Assembly: GCA_034666985.1 (NCBI GenBank)
Contig: JAXDKS010000046.1
Location: 62,001 to 126,000 of the forward strand
Direction: 5' to 3'
Length of the DNA: 64,000 bases
Source: DATARR01 sp034666985
GTDB lineage: Bacteria > Acidobacteriota > Thermoanaerobaculia > Multivoradales > UBA5704
Below the pieces are notes generated by a model. It saw only the letters and a list, made by a program, of their open reading frames with translations. It was not told the DNA's origin and ran no database searches. Positions within the stretch are counted from its first letter, which is position 1. Every line of letters begins with the position of its first letter. Shown in pieces: positions 24,537 to 32,339 of the stretch. The position numbers and the translations under genes were made by a program.

Positions 24537-25214
24537 ATGAAACCTACGGCGATGAAAGTGCTGGTCTTCGGCGCGACGGGCTCCGCTGGAGGGAGCGTTC
24601 TTCGCGTCTGTCTCTCCGCGCCGGTGGTCGAGGAGGTGCGCGTGATTGTGCGCCGGCCGCTGGAGCCTGGACACGGCAAGCTGCGGACGTTCGTCCATAA
24701 ACATTTTCTGGAGTATGGCGCGGTCGCGGAAGCCTTCGACGGCGTCGACGCGTGCCTCTATTGTCTGGGGATCTCCGCCACGCAGGTGTCGGGCGAGGAG
24801 GAGTATCGCAGGATCACTCACGATTTCGCCCTGGCCGCTGCCGGTGCTCTCAAGCTTCAGAGTCCCACCGCGGCATTTCATTTCATCAGCGGGCAGGGCA
24901 CGCGCTTGGACAGCCGCATGATGTGGGCTCGCGTGAAGGCCGGGACGGAGCGGGACCTGATCGATCTCGTGGATGCGGTCTGCTGGCGGCCAGCCTTTAT
25001 CGACGGGGAAGCCTCGCAGAGCGGGCCGCGGATCTATCAGGCCATACGACCGCTGTTTCGCCTGTTCAAGGGGTTTCGCAGCCTTTACGTGTCGGGTGAG
25101 GACATCGGGCGCGCGATGCTCCAGGCGACGGCGGAGGGAATCCGTGGGCGGATCGTCGAGAATGCCGAGATCCGCGACATCGCGTCCCGTTGGGGCGCGG
25201 GCAAGGAGGAATGA
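24537..25214 (+). CDS. NAD(P)-binding oxidoreductase, atypical SDR
   Basis: A 225-residue Rossmann-fold protein with the N-terminal glycine motif VLVFGATGSAGGSVL, resembling NmrA/YwnB-type NAD(P)H-binding proteins. No Tyr-x3-Lys catalytic pair is evident, as in many atypical SDRs, so it may act as a redox sensor or isomerase. GGAGG lies 5 bases before the first ATG (24537); a second ATG 15 bases on is possible. It is coupled by ATGA to a lipoprotein gene. Confidence 0.75.
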   Translation: MKPTAMKVLVFGATGSAGGSVLRVCLSAPVVEEVRVIVRRPLEPGHGKLRTFVHKHFLEYGAVAEAFDGVDACLYCLGISATQVSGEEEYRRITHDFALAAAGALKLQSPTAAFHFISGQGTRLDSRMMWARVKAGTERDLIDLVDAVCWRPAFIDGEASQSGPRIYQAIRPLFRLFKGFRSLYVSGEDIGRAMLQATAEGIRGRIVENAEIRDIASRWGAGKEE

Positions 25215-25675
25215 TGCAAAGATCCATGAAGTCTGCGCTGCTCCTTCTCGTTTCCGGGCTCGCGCTGCTCGGTTCCGGATGCACGCTGTACAGGTCCGAA
25301 ATGGGTGAGCCGGCCGGCAGCGTCACTCTCCACAGCCCGACGCTCGGCAATGTGACGCTCAACCCGACGCTCTGCGAATCCGGCGAGCGTGAGCTTTTCT
25401 ACGGCGCGGACTTCTTCGGCAACCAGGGCATCACCCTGCGCCTCATCGTCGAGCCCACTGGAGCCCAGAGCCTGCGCTTCTTCGACGCGGCCCACCCATT
25501 GAATCCCGGCACTCTGTTCCGTCGCCAGGATTGCAGCCGGTTCGAGCTATCCCTGGAGCATACCAATCTGCTGATCAACGAGGTCCGCGATCTGCCGGTC
25601 AGTCTCACGTTCGAATGCCGCACCGCTTCAGGCGAGACCGCGACCGGGCATCTGGTGGCTGCGCACTGTCATTGA
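25211..25675 (+). CDS. Hypothetical lipoprotein
   Basis: A 154-residue protein with a type II signal peptide: SALLLLVSGLALLGSGC, a good lipobox at LLGSGC. The mature part is beta-rich with three further Cys, perhaps forming disulfides. No known domain is recognised. The start is one of two adjacent ATGs (25211, 25214) right after AAGGAGGA; the second has better spacing, the first overlaps the upstream stop. Confidence 0.65.
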   Translation: MMQRSMKSALLLLVSGLALLGSGCTLYRSEMGEPAGSVTLHSPTLGNVTLNPTLCESGERELFYGADFFGNQGITLRLIVEPTGAQSLRFFDAAHPLNPGTLFRRQDCSRFELSLEHTNLLINEVRDLPVSLTFECRTASGETATGHLVAAHCH

Positions 25676-25798
25676 TCCCGTTGCGGCCGGGTCATGACCG
25701 GCCGTACACTGTCTGGCCATGTCTCGCCAGCTCAAGCCTCTGCGTGAGGTCCTCCAACTCGCCGTCGCCGCGGCCCGCCCAAGACCCTCATCACCCGG

Positions 25799-25845
25799 CC
25801 CTCTTCTCCCGTCCCCTCCCAACCCCCCTCACCGGGAGAAGAGGG
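25799..25845. repeat. 13-bp inverted repeat, REP-like
   Basis: CCCTCTTCTCCCG (25799-25811) and CGGGAGAAGAGGG (25833-25845) form a perfect 13-bp stem around a C-rich loop. It lies in the 230-bp gap between the convergent lipoprotein and regulator genes. A short frame from 25719 (MSRQLKPLREVLQLAVAAAR) runs into it and may be a truncated gene start. Confidence 0.6.
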
Positions 25846-25907
25846 GGACTTGGCTGGAGAGATGAGGCCGTAGGGAGCGCTGGAGCTAAGTTAGCGCCTA
25901 TGAGTCC

Positions 25908-26255
25908 TCAGCCGGGCACCAGCGCGGCGTTCTGCGGCTGCCAGCGGGCGGCGCTCTCGCGGAGCTCTTCCATCTCCTTCCAGTAGCCTTCGATCGTCTG
26001 CCGGCCGGGGTCGGTCAGGCGGACGAGGGTCTGGGCCTTCTTCTCCAGGAAACGTTTTTCGATCTCGACCAGTCCCGCCTCTTCGAGCTTCGAGAGATGG
26101 GAGGAGAGGTTGCCCTTGGTGAGGCCGGTGATCCGCAGCAGGAACAGGAAGTCGGCCCGCTCGCAGGCGGAGAGCGCCGTGAGGATGGCCAGCCGGGCGG
26201 GATCGTGGACCCGGCGGTCCAGGTTCGCGAGTTGCTCGAAGGGGGTGGCGCTCAT
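25908..26255 (-). CDS. Winged-helix transcriptional regulator
   Basis: A 115-residue protein with a winged HTH of the ArsR/MarR-like class: DPARLAILTALSACERADFL, then LLRITGLTKGNLSSHLSKLE (recognition helix) and a wing EIEKRFLEKKAQTLVRLTDPG. It resembles the DUF-type regulators that pair with a membrane protein. Its ATG overlaps the stop of the membrane-protein gene by 4 bases, so both come from the promoter at 27131-27159 and the regulator likely acts on that palindromic operator. Confidence 0.8.
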   Translation of the reverse strand: MSATPFEQLANLDRRVHDPARLAILTALSACERADFLFLLRITGLTKGNLSSHLSKLEEAGLVEIEKRFLEKKAQTLVRLTDPGRQTIEGYWKEMEELRESAARWQPQNAALVPG

Positions 26256-27091
26256 GCCTCCGTCTCCACCGCGGGCTTGCCCTGAACCCGGATGAGCTGC
26301 CAGTGATCTAGCAGGCCGGCCAGGATCATCGCGGTGCCGCAGAGGAGTAGAGCCACCCAGAGATGCGTCACCGTTGGAAGGAAGAGGTTTAGGATCCGAG
26401 CGATCTCTCCCTCTTTCCCAAGGAGGTACCCCAGGGAGGAGCCCAGGGCCGAAAGCCCCAGCAGCAGGACCCCGAGCACCAGATGGTAGCTCTGGGACCT
26501 GCGGCGTTCCCTCCAGAGCCAGACGCCGAGGAAGCAGGCGCCGAGGAGGGCATACAGCATCTGTCCGCCGACGACTTTGGCCATGGATTGCGATAGCGCC
26601 AGTGGAGAAGAATCCGGCTCGTAAACGAAAATGGAATCCGACGTGGTCCAAGGCGGCTGGATCAGGGATTCGTCCACCACGATCTCGAAGGAAGGGCTGG
26701 TCGCCTGAAAGGTCGTAAAAAGAACCATCGCCAGCACCAGGGGGAACAATAAATACCGCACCTCGGGTGGCACCTGTCGAAACCCGGCGAGCCGCGGCGT
26801 TGGGCCGGCCGGGCTGAAGATCGAGAGGGAAGGGAGCTCCCGGGTGGGGTAGACCGGTTGGGGCTCGACCTCGCCGAAGGTATTCCTGTAATACCGCCTC
26901 GCACCGAATGCCACGAGAAGCGCTGCCAGGAACAGAGCGGCGCGGAGGATCACGAACGGCCGGTTCGCGAAATAGGTCGTGCCGCCCACGCTCAGGGTGA
27001 TCAGCCCCAGGGGCACCCAGTAGCGGAGTCCCTGAAGATCGTTGAAGTGCCGCGTGACGAAACGGATGCGATCGAGGTTGCGGGTCTCCAT
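26252..27091 (-). CDS. Integral membrane protein cotranscribed with a regulator
   Basis: A 279-residue protein with about six hydrophobic segments (two at 25-70, one near 112-128, then about 175-192, 204-222 and 240-262) and a soluble loop at 130-170. No domain recognised. Membrane partners of small winged-helix regulators commonly modulate stress or antibiotic responses, but nothing specific is visible. It has its own promoter with operator. Confidence 0.65.
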   Translation of the reverse strand: METRNLDRIRFVTRHFNDLQGLRYWVPLGLITLSVGGTTYFANRPFVILRAALFLAALLVAFGARRYYRNTFGEVEPQPVYPTRELPSLSIFSPAGPTPRLAGFRQVPPEVRYLLFPLVLAMVLFTTFQATSPSFEIVVDESLIQPPWTTSDSIFVYEPDSSPLALSQSMAKVVGGQMLYALLGACFLGVWLWRERRRSQSYHLVLGVLLLGLSALGSSLGYLLGKEGEIARILNLFLPTVTHLWVALLLCGTAMILAGLLDHWQLIRVQGKPAVETEA

Positions 27092-27110
27092 CTCAGCCTC
27101 CTTGGCGGCT

Positions 27111-27131
27111 CGGTTTGTGCCGCAAACCGAT
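27111..27131. promoter_or_regulatory. 21-bp palindromic operator
   Basis: TCGGTTTG and CAAACCGA form 8-bp arms around a 5-base centre. It lies immediately downstream of the -10 element and overlaps the expected transcription start of the membrane-protein/regulator operon, an ideal repressor site. Confidence 0.65.
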
Positions 27132-27159
27132 TATGGCCCGGGACGCTTCGGCTGTCAAC
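27131..27159 (-). promoter_or_regulatory. Sigma70-type promoter
   Basis: On the minus strand, TTGACA (27159-27154) and CATAAT (27136-27131) are separated by exactly 17 bases. It drives the membrane-protein/regulator operon starting at 27091. Confidence 0.8.
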
Positions 27160-27397
27160 CACGCGGGACCATTGACTGCGGGGTCTCCACGGCTCTAGCA
27201 TTCAGTTAAGTAAATCCCCAGTCGAGCTTCAGCTCCGGGAGGGATGGGCGTTTCCACCAGACAGCTTCGGATGTGCGACTCAGCGCGGTCTCCGCCTTGG
27301 CGAGGCAGGGAGCCTGGAAGAGCTGACGATCGATCCTGCCTCCCATGGGGGGAGACGGGAGTGGCGAACGACCGATTGAACAGGGAGGGAGAACACT

Positions 27398-28633
27398 GTG
27401 AGCTCGTTCACGAAGTTCATTGAAGGTCCGCTGACGCAGCACCTCTGTCAAGGCGGAGGGATGACGGCCGGCGGGCCGACGAACTGTCCTGGCATTCAGA
27501 CCTGCGGACCCGGCTGTCCTGTGGTCAGCATGGGGCCTGTCACTCACTGTGCAGGCGTCCAGACCTGTGGCGGCTGTCCCGTCAGCATGGGACCGGTCAC
27601 CCAGTGCGGTGGCGTCCAGACCTGCGGGTGCGGTGGCGGCGGTGGCGTGGCGGCGGCCGCGGTTGGGCAGCACACCGTCGCCATCACTCAATGCGGCGGC
27701 TTCCAGACCTGCAACCTGCAGTTCTGCGGCGGCGGCCTGGTCGTGCAGACCTTCAACTTCCCCACCTGCGGTGCCGCGACTCAGTGCGGCGGCATCCAGA
27801 CCTGCGGCCAAAACTTCACCTGTGGCGGACCCTTCACTCTTTGCGGTGGCGTTCACACCTGCGGCGGAGCGACCTGCCACGTCACCTGCGCCCCAGCGCC
27901 GACCTGCTTCGGGTTCACCTGCGGCGGCATTCACACCTGCGGCGGTATCCACACCTGCGGCTTCAGTTGCTTCCCGACCTGCGGCATCGTCTGTCTGCAG
28001 CATGAGAATACAGGCTTCGCTGGCGCTGCCAACGTCGCGGCGATGGTGACCGCCGGCGGACACACCCAGTGCGGCGGCGTCCACACCTGCGGCCAAGGTT
28101 GCCAGCCTGGCGGTGGCGGGGGTGGAGGTGGTGCAGCCGGTGGCGGCGGTGGTGGTGGTGGTTTCCCGACGGCCGGTGGACCGACCCAGTGCGGCGGCAT
28201 CCATACCTGCGGGCAGGGCTGCCCCCCCGGTGGTGGCGGTGGTGCGAATGTGACGGCCGGTGGACCGACGCATTGCGGTGGTATCCAAACCTGCGGGCAG
28301 GGTTGCCCTCCGGGTGGTGGCGGTGGTGCGAATGTAACGGCCGGTGGACCGACGCATTGCGGTGGTATCCACACCTGCGGGCAGGGTTGCCCTCCGGGTG
28401 GTGGCGGTGGTGCGAATGTGACCGCCGGTGGACCGACGCATTGCGGTGGCATCCACACTTGCGGCCAGGGTTGCCCCCCCGGTGGTGGCGGCGGTGGTGA
28501 GTATGGTGGCAGTGGTGGTGGTGGTGCTCAGGTGACCGCGGGCGGACCGACGCAGTGCGGCGGTATCCGGACCTGTGGCCCAGCTTGCCCACCGGGTTCC
28601 GAAGACAAGGAGGGGGACAAGGACAAGAAGTGA
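27398..28633 (+). CDS. Cys-rich repeat protein, candidate multi-core lanthipeptide-type precursor
   Basis: A 411-residue protein with about 14 copies of a [TC]-CGG-[IV]-[HQ]-TCG motif. The last third is a regular 28-residue (84-bp) unit, such as VTAGGPTHCGGIHTCGQGC followed by PPGGGGGAN; the first two-thirds is irregular. Each unit places Thr directly before Cys twice and adds a third Cys, well suited to dehydration and thioether closure. It ends in a charged tail (EDKEGDKDKK) and lacks a signal peptide. GTG start with GGGAGG upstream. Directly downstream are an APH-family kinase and a HopA1-LanC fusion, so I read it as their substrate; a disulfide-bonded repeat or beta-helix protein is the alternative. 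Confidence 0.7.
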   Translation: MSSFTKFIEGPLTQHLCQGGGMTAGGPTNCPGIQTCGPGCPVVSMGPVTHCAGVQTCGGCPVSMGPVTQCGGVQTCGCGGGGGVAAAAVGQHTVAITQCGGFQTCNLQFCGGGLVVQTFNFPTCGAATQCGGIQTCGQNFTCGGPFTLCGGVHTCGGATCHVTCAPAPTCFGFTCGGIHTCGGIHTCGFSCFPTCGIVCLQHENTGFAGAANVAAMVTAGGHTQCGGVHTCGQGCQPGGGGGGGGAAGGGGGGGGFPTAGGPTQCGGIHTCGQGCPPGGGGGANVTAGGPTHCGGIQTCGQGCPPGGGGGANVTAGGPTHCGGIHTCGQGCPPGGGGGANVTAGGPTHCGGIHTCGQGCPPGGGGGGEYGGSGGGGAQVTAGGPTQCGGIRTCGPACPPGSEDKEGDKDKK

Positions 28634-28651
28634 GGTCCTGACCCCCGAAGA

Positions 28652-28683
28652 GGCCCGGCTCCTATAGGATTGGGGGCCGGGCC
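28652..28683 (+). terminator. Hairpin between precursor and modification genes (attenuator candidate)
   Basis: GGCCCGGC (28652-28659) pairs with GCCGGGCC (28676-28683), followed by the pyrimidine-rich CCTTCTCTCTTC. Located 20 bp after the precursor stop and 21 bp before the kinase start, it could reduce transcription into the enzyme genes so that precursor exceeds enzyme. Confidence 0.5.
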
Positions 28684-28704
28684 CCTTCTCTCTTCGGAAT
28701 CGCG

Positions 28705-29820
28705 ATGCTATCCGTCAGCCCTGACAACGTCCTCTACTACCTGGCCGAGCGCCGGCTGCTGACCGTCGAGTCCGTGGTGGACGGCGACTTCATGGTCGTC
28801 GATCAGTCGAGCCGCAACCGCAATCTGAAGGTCCTGCGCCGGCGCTCTCCCGGTTTCTTCCTCAAGCAGTCCCGCAGCCGCAACGCCGCCAACCTCCGCA
28901 CCCTGGAGCGCGAGGCAGCCTGCTACGGCCTGGCCGCGAGCCATCCAGGCCTCGAAGGCCTCGCGGCGCTGATCCCCCGGCTCCATCACTACGATCAACC
29001 CAACGGCGTGCTCGTGCTGGAGATGCTGCCGAACGCCGAGAACCTGTGGGAGCACCACTTGCGGGCCCGCGGTTTTCCGCTCGCCATCGCCGAGATGCAG
29101 GGCGAGCGCCTCGGCGCGTTCCAGCGCCAGGCCGAGCGCTTCCAGCCTCAGCTCGAGGCCATGGGGCTCTTCGAGCGGCAGGTGCCGTGGATCCTCTCGA
29201 TCCATCAGACCCATCCGCAGTACCTGAGCCAGATGAGCCGCGGCAACGCCCAGCTCCTTCAGATCCTCCAGCAATATCCCGAGCTGACCACGGCCCTCGA
29301 CGCCATCCGCCGCTCCTGGGCGCCGCGGATGCTCGTGCACGGCGACGTCAAGTGGGAGAACCTTATCCTCTGCCGCGTGGGCGACGACGCGCCGGTCGAG
29401 TTGCGGATGATCGATTGGGAGATGGCGGACCTCGGCGACGAGTGCTGGGACGTGGGCGCGGTCTTCCAGGCGTATTTCACTTTCTGGATCTTCCTCCTGC
29501 CGCTCGGCCCCGGCGTTTCTCTGGGACAGGCGGCCGCCTCCTCGCCTTACCGGGCCGAGGACATGCAGGCGGCGCTCGCCGCGTTCTGGAGGAGCTACGC
29601 CCGGGCGCGGGTGATCGCCGGCCGCTCGGAGCGCCGGCTGCTCGAGCGGACCATGGCCTGCGCCGCGGCCCGCATGGTGCAGACCGCCTACGAGGCCATC
29701 CAGCAATCGCAGGACATGACGCCGCAGGGGCTCTGCCAGCTTCAGATGAGCATGAACATCCTGCGCGATCCCGCGTCGGCCGCCGGGGAGATCCTCGGCC
29801 TGGGAGGCGCCGCGTCATGA
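28705..29820 (+). CDS. APH-fold kinase of a lanthipeptide-type locus (LanK/LxmK-like)
   Basis: A 371-residue protein kinase-like phosphotransferase of the aminoglycoside phosphotransferase fold. The catalytic loop LVHGDVKWEN supplies His212, Asp214 and Asn219; the metal-binding Asp237 is in MIDWEMADLGDECWDVG. An N-lobe Lys candidate lies in FFLKQSRSRNAANLRTLERE. In class V lanthipeptide and thioviridamide-type pathways, an APH-like kinase phosphorylates Ser/Thr before elimination by a HopA1-like protein; the neighbour here is exactly such a protein. Antibiotic resistance is the less likely alternative. Its stop overlaps the next ATG (ATGA). Confidence 0.8.
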   Translation: MLSVSPDNVLYYLAERRLLTVESVVDGDFMVVDQSSRNRNLKVLRRRSPGFFLKQSRSRNAANLRTLEREAACYGLAASHPGLEGLAALIPRLHHYDQPNGVLVLEMLPNAENLWEHHLRARGFPLAIAEMQGERLGAFQRQAERFQPQLEAMGLFERQVPWILSIHQTHPQYLSQMSRGNAQLLQILQQYPELTTALDAIRRSWAPRMLVHGDVKWENLILCRVGDDAPVELRMIDWEMADLGDECWDVGAVFQAYFTFWIFLLPLGPGVSLGQAAASSPYRAEDMQAALAAFWRSYARARVIAGRSERRLLERTMACAAARMVQTAYEAIQQSQDMTPQGLCQLQMSMNILRDPASAAGEILGLGGAAS

Positions 29821-32192
29821 GCGGACCCGGGGAGATCACGGCCCCCCCGCAGCTTCTGGCCGCGCCGCTTCTGGCGGCGGACATTCTCGCCGCCATCCGC
29901 ATCGACTCCCCGCAGGCGTTCACGCTGGGCGGGCGGAGCTTCGCCGTGCCGCCGGCGCCCGTGCAGCCGGCCCCCGTGGCCGGGCAGGCCGCTCCGGAGC
30001 AGACGCCGCCGCTGGTCGAGTGGCTGAGCGGCGCTCTCTATCGCTACGCCTACAGCCGTCCGTTCCGGCTCCCTCTGCCCGAGGGCGATCCGCCGCCGAA
30101 CGGCACGGTGGACGCCGCGCTGATCGCCGAGCTGACCGCGGCCAACACCAGCCGTGATCATTGGGAGGAAGGGTGGTCCATCTCCCAGATCCACTCCTCG
30201 GGCCAGGTGACGGCCCAGCGGGGCAGCGCCTCGCGCAGCGTCTGGCCCGGGCAGTTCCTGAGCAAGGACGGCCCTGGCGCGCCGCCGCGGTCCGGAGCCC
30301 TCATCAACCTCTTCTATCCCCGGGAGTCCACGTCGCTCCAGCCCGGCTTCTATTACTGCTTCGGCGAGACCCCCGAGGACCTGGCCGACGGTTTCGCGCT
30401 GGCGCGGGCCTACTGGAACGTCACCGTCGAGGGTGCCCCGCGGCTCGTGCGCCTCCTCTCCGAGCGGCTCAACCGCTTCCACGTCCCCTTCCGGCTCAAG
30501 TGCGCCACGCTGCGCGGCGAGTACGACCGGACCGACGTGGGCGTGCTCTATCTGTCGAAGCGGCACTTCCCGTTCCTGGGGGAGCTGCTGCGCGACGCCT
30601 ATCGCGAGCTGCGGCCCTTCCTGGGTGAGGACGTGCCCCTGTTCGCCCGCCGGTTCGCCGCCGGCATCGGCATCGCCGAGGACCCTGGCACGGGCGAGAG
30701 CTTCGGGCAGCACCGCTGCCACGTGCTGGCGGAGACCTGCTGGAGCGCCTTCGTGCGGGGGGACCAGAGTCTGGAGCCCAGGCTCGCCGAGTTTCGCCAG
30801 CGGATCGCCGCGGCGGGCACGGACCCCGACCGCCTGTATCTCAACGCGGGCTCGCTCGACGTCTACGATCCGCCTCCGGGGCTGGAGGAGGATTCGACGG
30901 GCGCGTCCGTCGCCATCCCTGCTCCACGGTTCTGGGGATCAGGGAGCTACCTCGACGTGGCCGTGGCCCTGGGTGCGCGCGTCTGCCGCGATGCCCTGCG
31001 GGCTGGGGATCGCTGCAACTGGACGGGCTTTTCCATGGAATCCCTGGACGGCCGCTGGCGGCACGCCCATCGCGCCTACGGGCCGGAGGTCTACGGGGGC
31101 ACGAGCGGCATCGGCCTCTTCCTCGCCCGGCTCCATGCGGCGGCCGGCGAGCGCGTCTTCCGCCGCACGGCCCTCGGCGCTCTCCGCAATGCCCTCGCCC
31201 GCGCCGAGGACGTCGAGCCCTTCTCCCGCATCGGCAACTGGAGCGGCTGGGCGGGTCTCGGCCTGGCGGTCCTCGAAGCCGCGGCGATCCTGGGCGAGGA
31301 TTCGCTGCGCGAGCCCGCCCTGGCCCTGCTCGGACGGATCGCGGCCGGCGAGGTGGATCTCAAGTCCCACGACGCGCTGGCCGGCAGCGCCGGAGCCATC
31401 CCCGCGCTCCTCCGGGTCCACCGTGGGCTGGGCGGCCCGGACTCGTTCGTCGAAGCCGCCATCCGCCTGGGAGATCACCTGATCGGCACGGCGGTCCGCT
31501 CCGACGCCGGCTGGTCCTGGGGCGAGATTCCTGCCGGCTCCAAGCAGAAGGGGAACCTGACCGGCTTCTCGCATGGGGCGGGCGGCATCGGCTGGGCCCT
31601 GTATGAGCTGTGGGGCGCCACGGGTGAGGAGCGTTTCCGCGGCGCGGGCGAGGAGGCCTTCCGCTACGAGCGGCACTGGTACGACCCAGAGCGCCGCAAC
31701 TGGCCCGACCTGCGCGACCCCGAGCTGGCCGGCAGCCCGGTGACGGATGCTCCCGCTTTCATGTCCGCCTGGTGCCACGGCGCGCCGGGCATCGCCCTCA
31801 GCCGCCTGCGCGTCTGGGAGCTCACAGGGGACGAGACCTGCCGCGCCGAAGCCGAAGCGGCCCTCGACCACACGGCCGAGCACGTCCTGGGCGGGGAGGA
31901 GATGAGCCAGACCAACTACTCTCTCTGCCACGGCCTGGGAGGCAACTGCGACGTCCTCCTCCAGGGAGCCCGGATCCTGGGCAACCCCGCCTGGCAGCTC
32001 CGCGCCGAGGAGATCGCCCGGCGTGGCATCGAGACCTGTCACCTCCAGAAGCTCCCCTGGCCCTGCGGCACCTACGGCGGCGTCGAAGTGCCCGGGCTGA
32101 TGCTGGGGCTCTCCGGGATCGGCTGGTTCTATCTGCGGCTGGCGGACGAGACGGTGCCTTCGGCGTTGATCGTGGTCATTGACGCGCCTTGA
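29817..32192 (+). CDS. HopA1-like lyase fused to LanC-like cyclase
   Basis: A 791-residue two-domain protein. Residues about 60-310 match the HopA1 effector family (ARAYWNVTVEGAPRLVRLLS, FHVPFRLKC, DVGVLYLSKRHFP, GESFGQHRCHVLAE), the fold used as phospho-Ser/Thr lyase in class V lanthipeptide and thioamitide pathways. Residues about 370-790 form a LanC-type alpha-barrel: His586 in FSHGAGGIG, Cys653 in WCHGAPG, and Cys704-His705 in LCHGLGGN supply the catalytic His and the three zinc ligands. Together with the upstream kinase it would dehydrate and cyclise Thr/Ser-Cys pairs. I know class V systems with separate lyase and cyclase proteins; the fusion is notable. Confidence 0.85.
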   Translation: MSGPGEITAPPQLLAAPLLAADILAAIRIDSPQAFTLGGRSFAVPPAPVQPAPVAGQAAPEQTPPLVEWLSGALYRYAYSRPFRLPLPEGDPPPNGTVDAALIAELTAANTSRDHWEEGWSISQIHSSGQVTAQRGSASRSVWPGQFLSKDGPGAPPRSGALINLFYPRESTSLQPGFYYCFGETPEDLADGFALARAYWNVTVEGAPRLVRLLSERLNRFHVPFRLKCATLRGEYDRTDVGVLYLSKRHFPFLGELLRDAYRELRPFLGEDVPLFARRFAAGIGIAEDPGTGESFGQHRCHVLAETCWSAFVRGDQSLEPRLAEFRQRIAAAGTDPDRLYLNAGSLDVYDPPPGLEEDSTGASVAIPAPRFWGSGSYLDVAVALGARVCRDALRAGDRCNWTGFSMESLDGRWRHAHRAYGPEVYGGTSGIGLFLARLHAAAGERVFRRTALGALRNALARAEDVEPFSRIGNWSGWAGLGLAVLEAAAILGEDSLREPALALLGRIAAGEVDLKSHDALAGSAGAIPALLRVHRGLGGPDSFVEAAIRLGDHLIGTAVRSDAGWSWGEIPAGSKQKGNLTGFSHGAGGIGWALYELWGATGEERFRGAGEEAFRYERHWYDPERRNWPDLRDPELAGSPVTDAPAFMSAWCHGAPGIALSRLRVWELTGDETCRAEAEAALDHTAEHVLGGEEMSQTNYSLCHGLGGNCDVLLQGARILGNPAWQLRAEEIARRGIETCHLQKLPWPCGTYGGVEVPGLMLGLSGIGWFYLRLADETVPSALIVVIDAP

Positions 32193-32339
32193 GGGGGAGG
32201 TCTTGCAGCCTTACCGACCGTGAATAACTAACACCCCAGTGTAGTATTCCCTACGGATCATCCAAGCGCCGGCCGCATCTGGCCGAGGCGGGTCCGGAGG
32301 CCTCGAAGCAAACCGCTGTAGGGTCTGAGGGGAAAAGCC

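Noticed and set aside
27206..28592. Minus-strand frames over the Cys-rich repeat gene
   Set aside because: They mirror the repeat; the plus-strand frame has a Shine-Dalgarno and is followed by matching biosynthetic enzymes.
28705..29820. Aminoglycoside resistance gene
   Set aside because: The fold is APH, but coupling to a HopA1-LanC protein and the Cys-rich gene indicates a peptide-modifying kinase.
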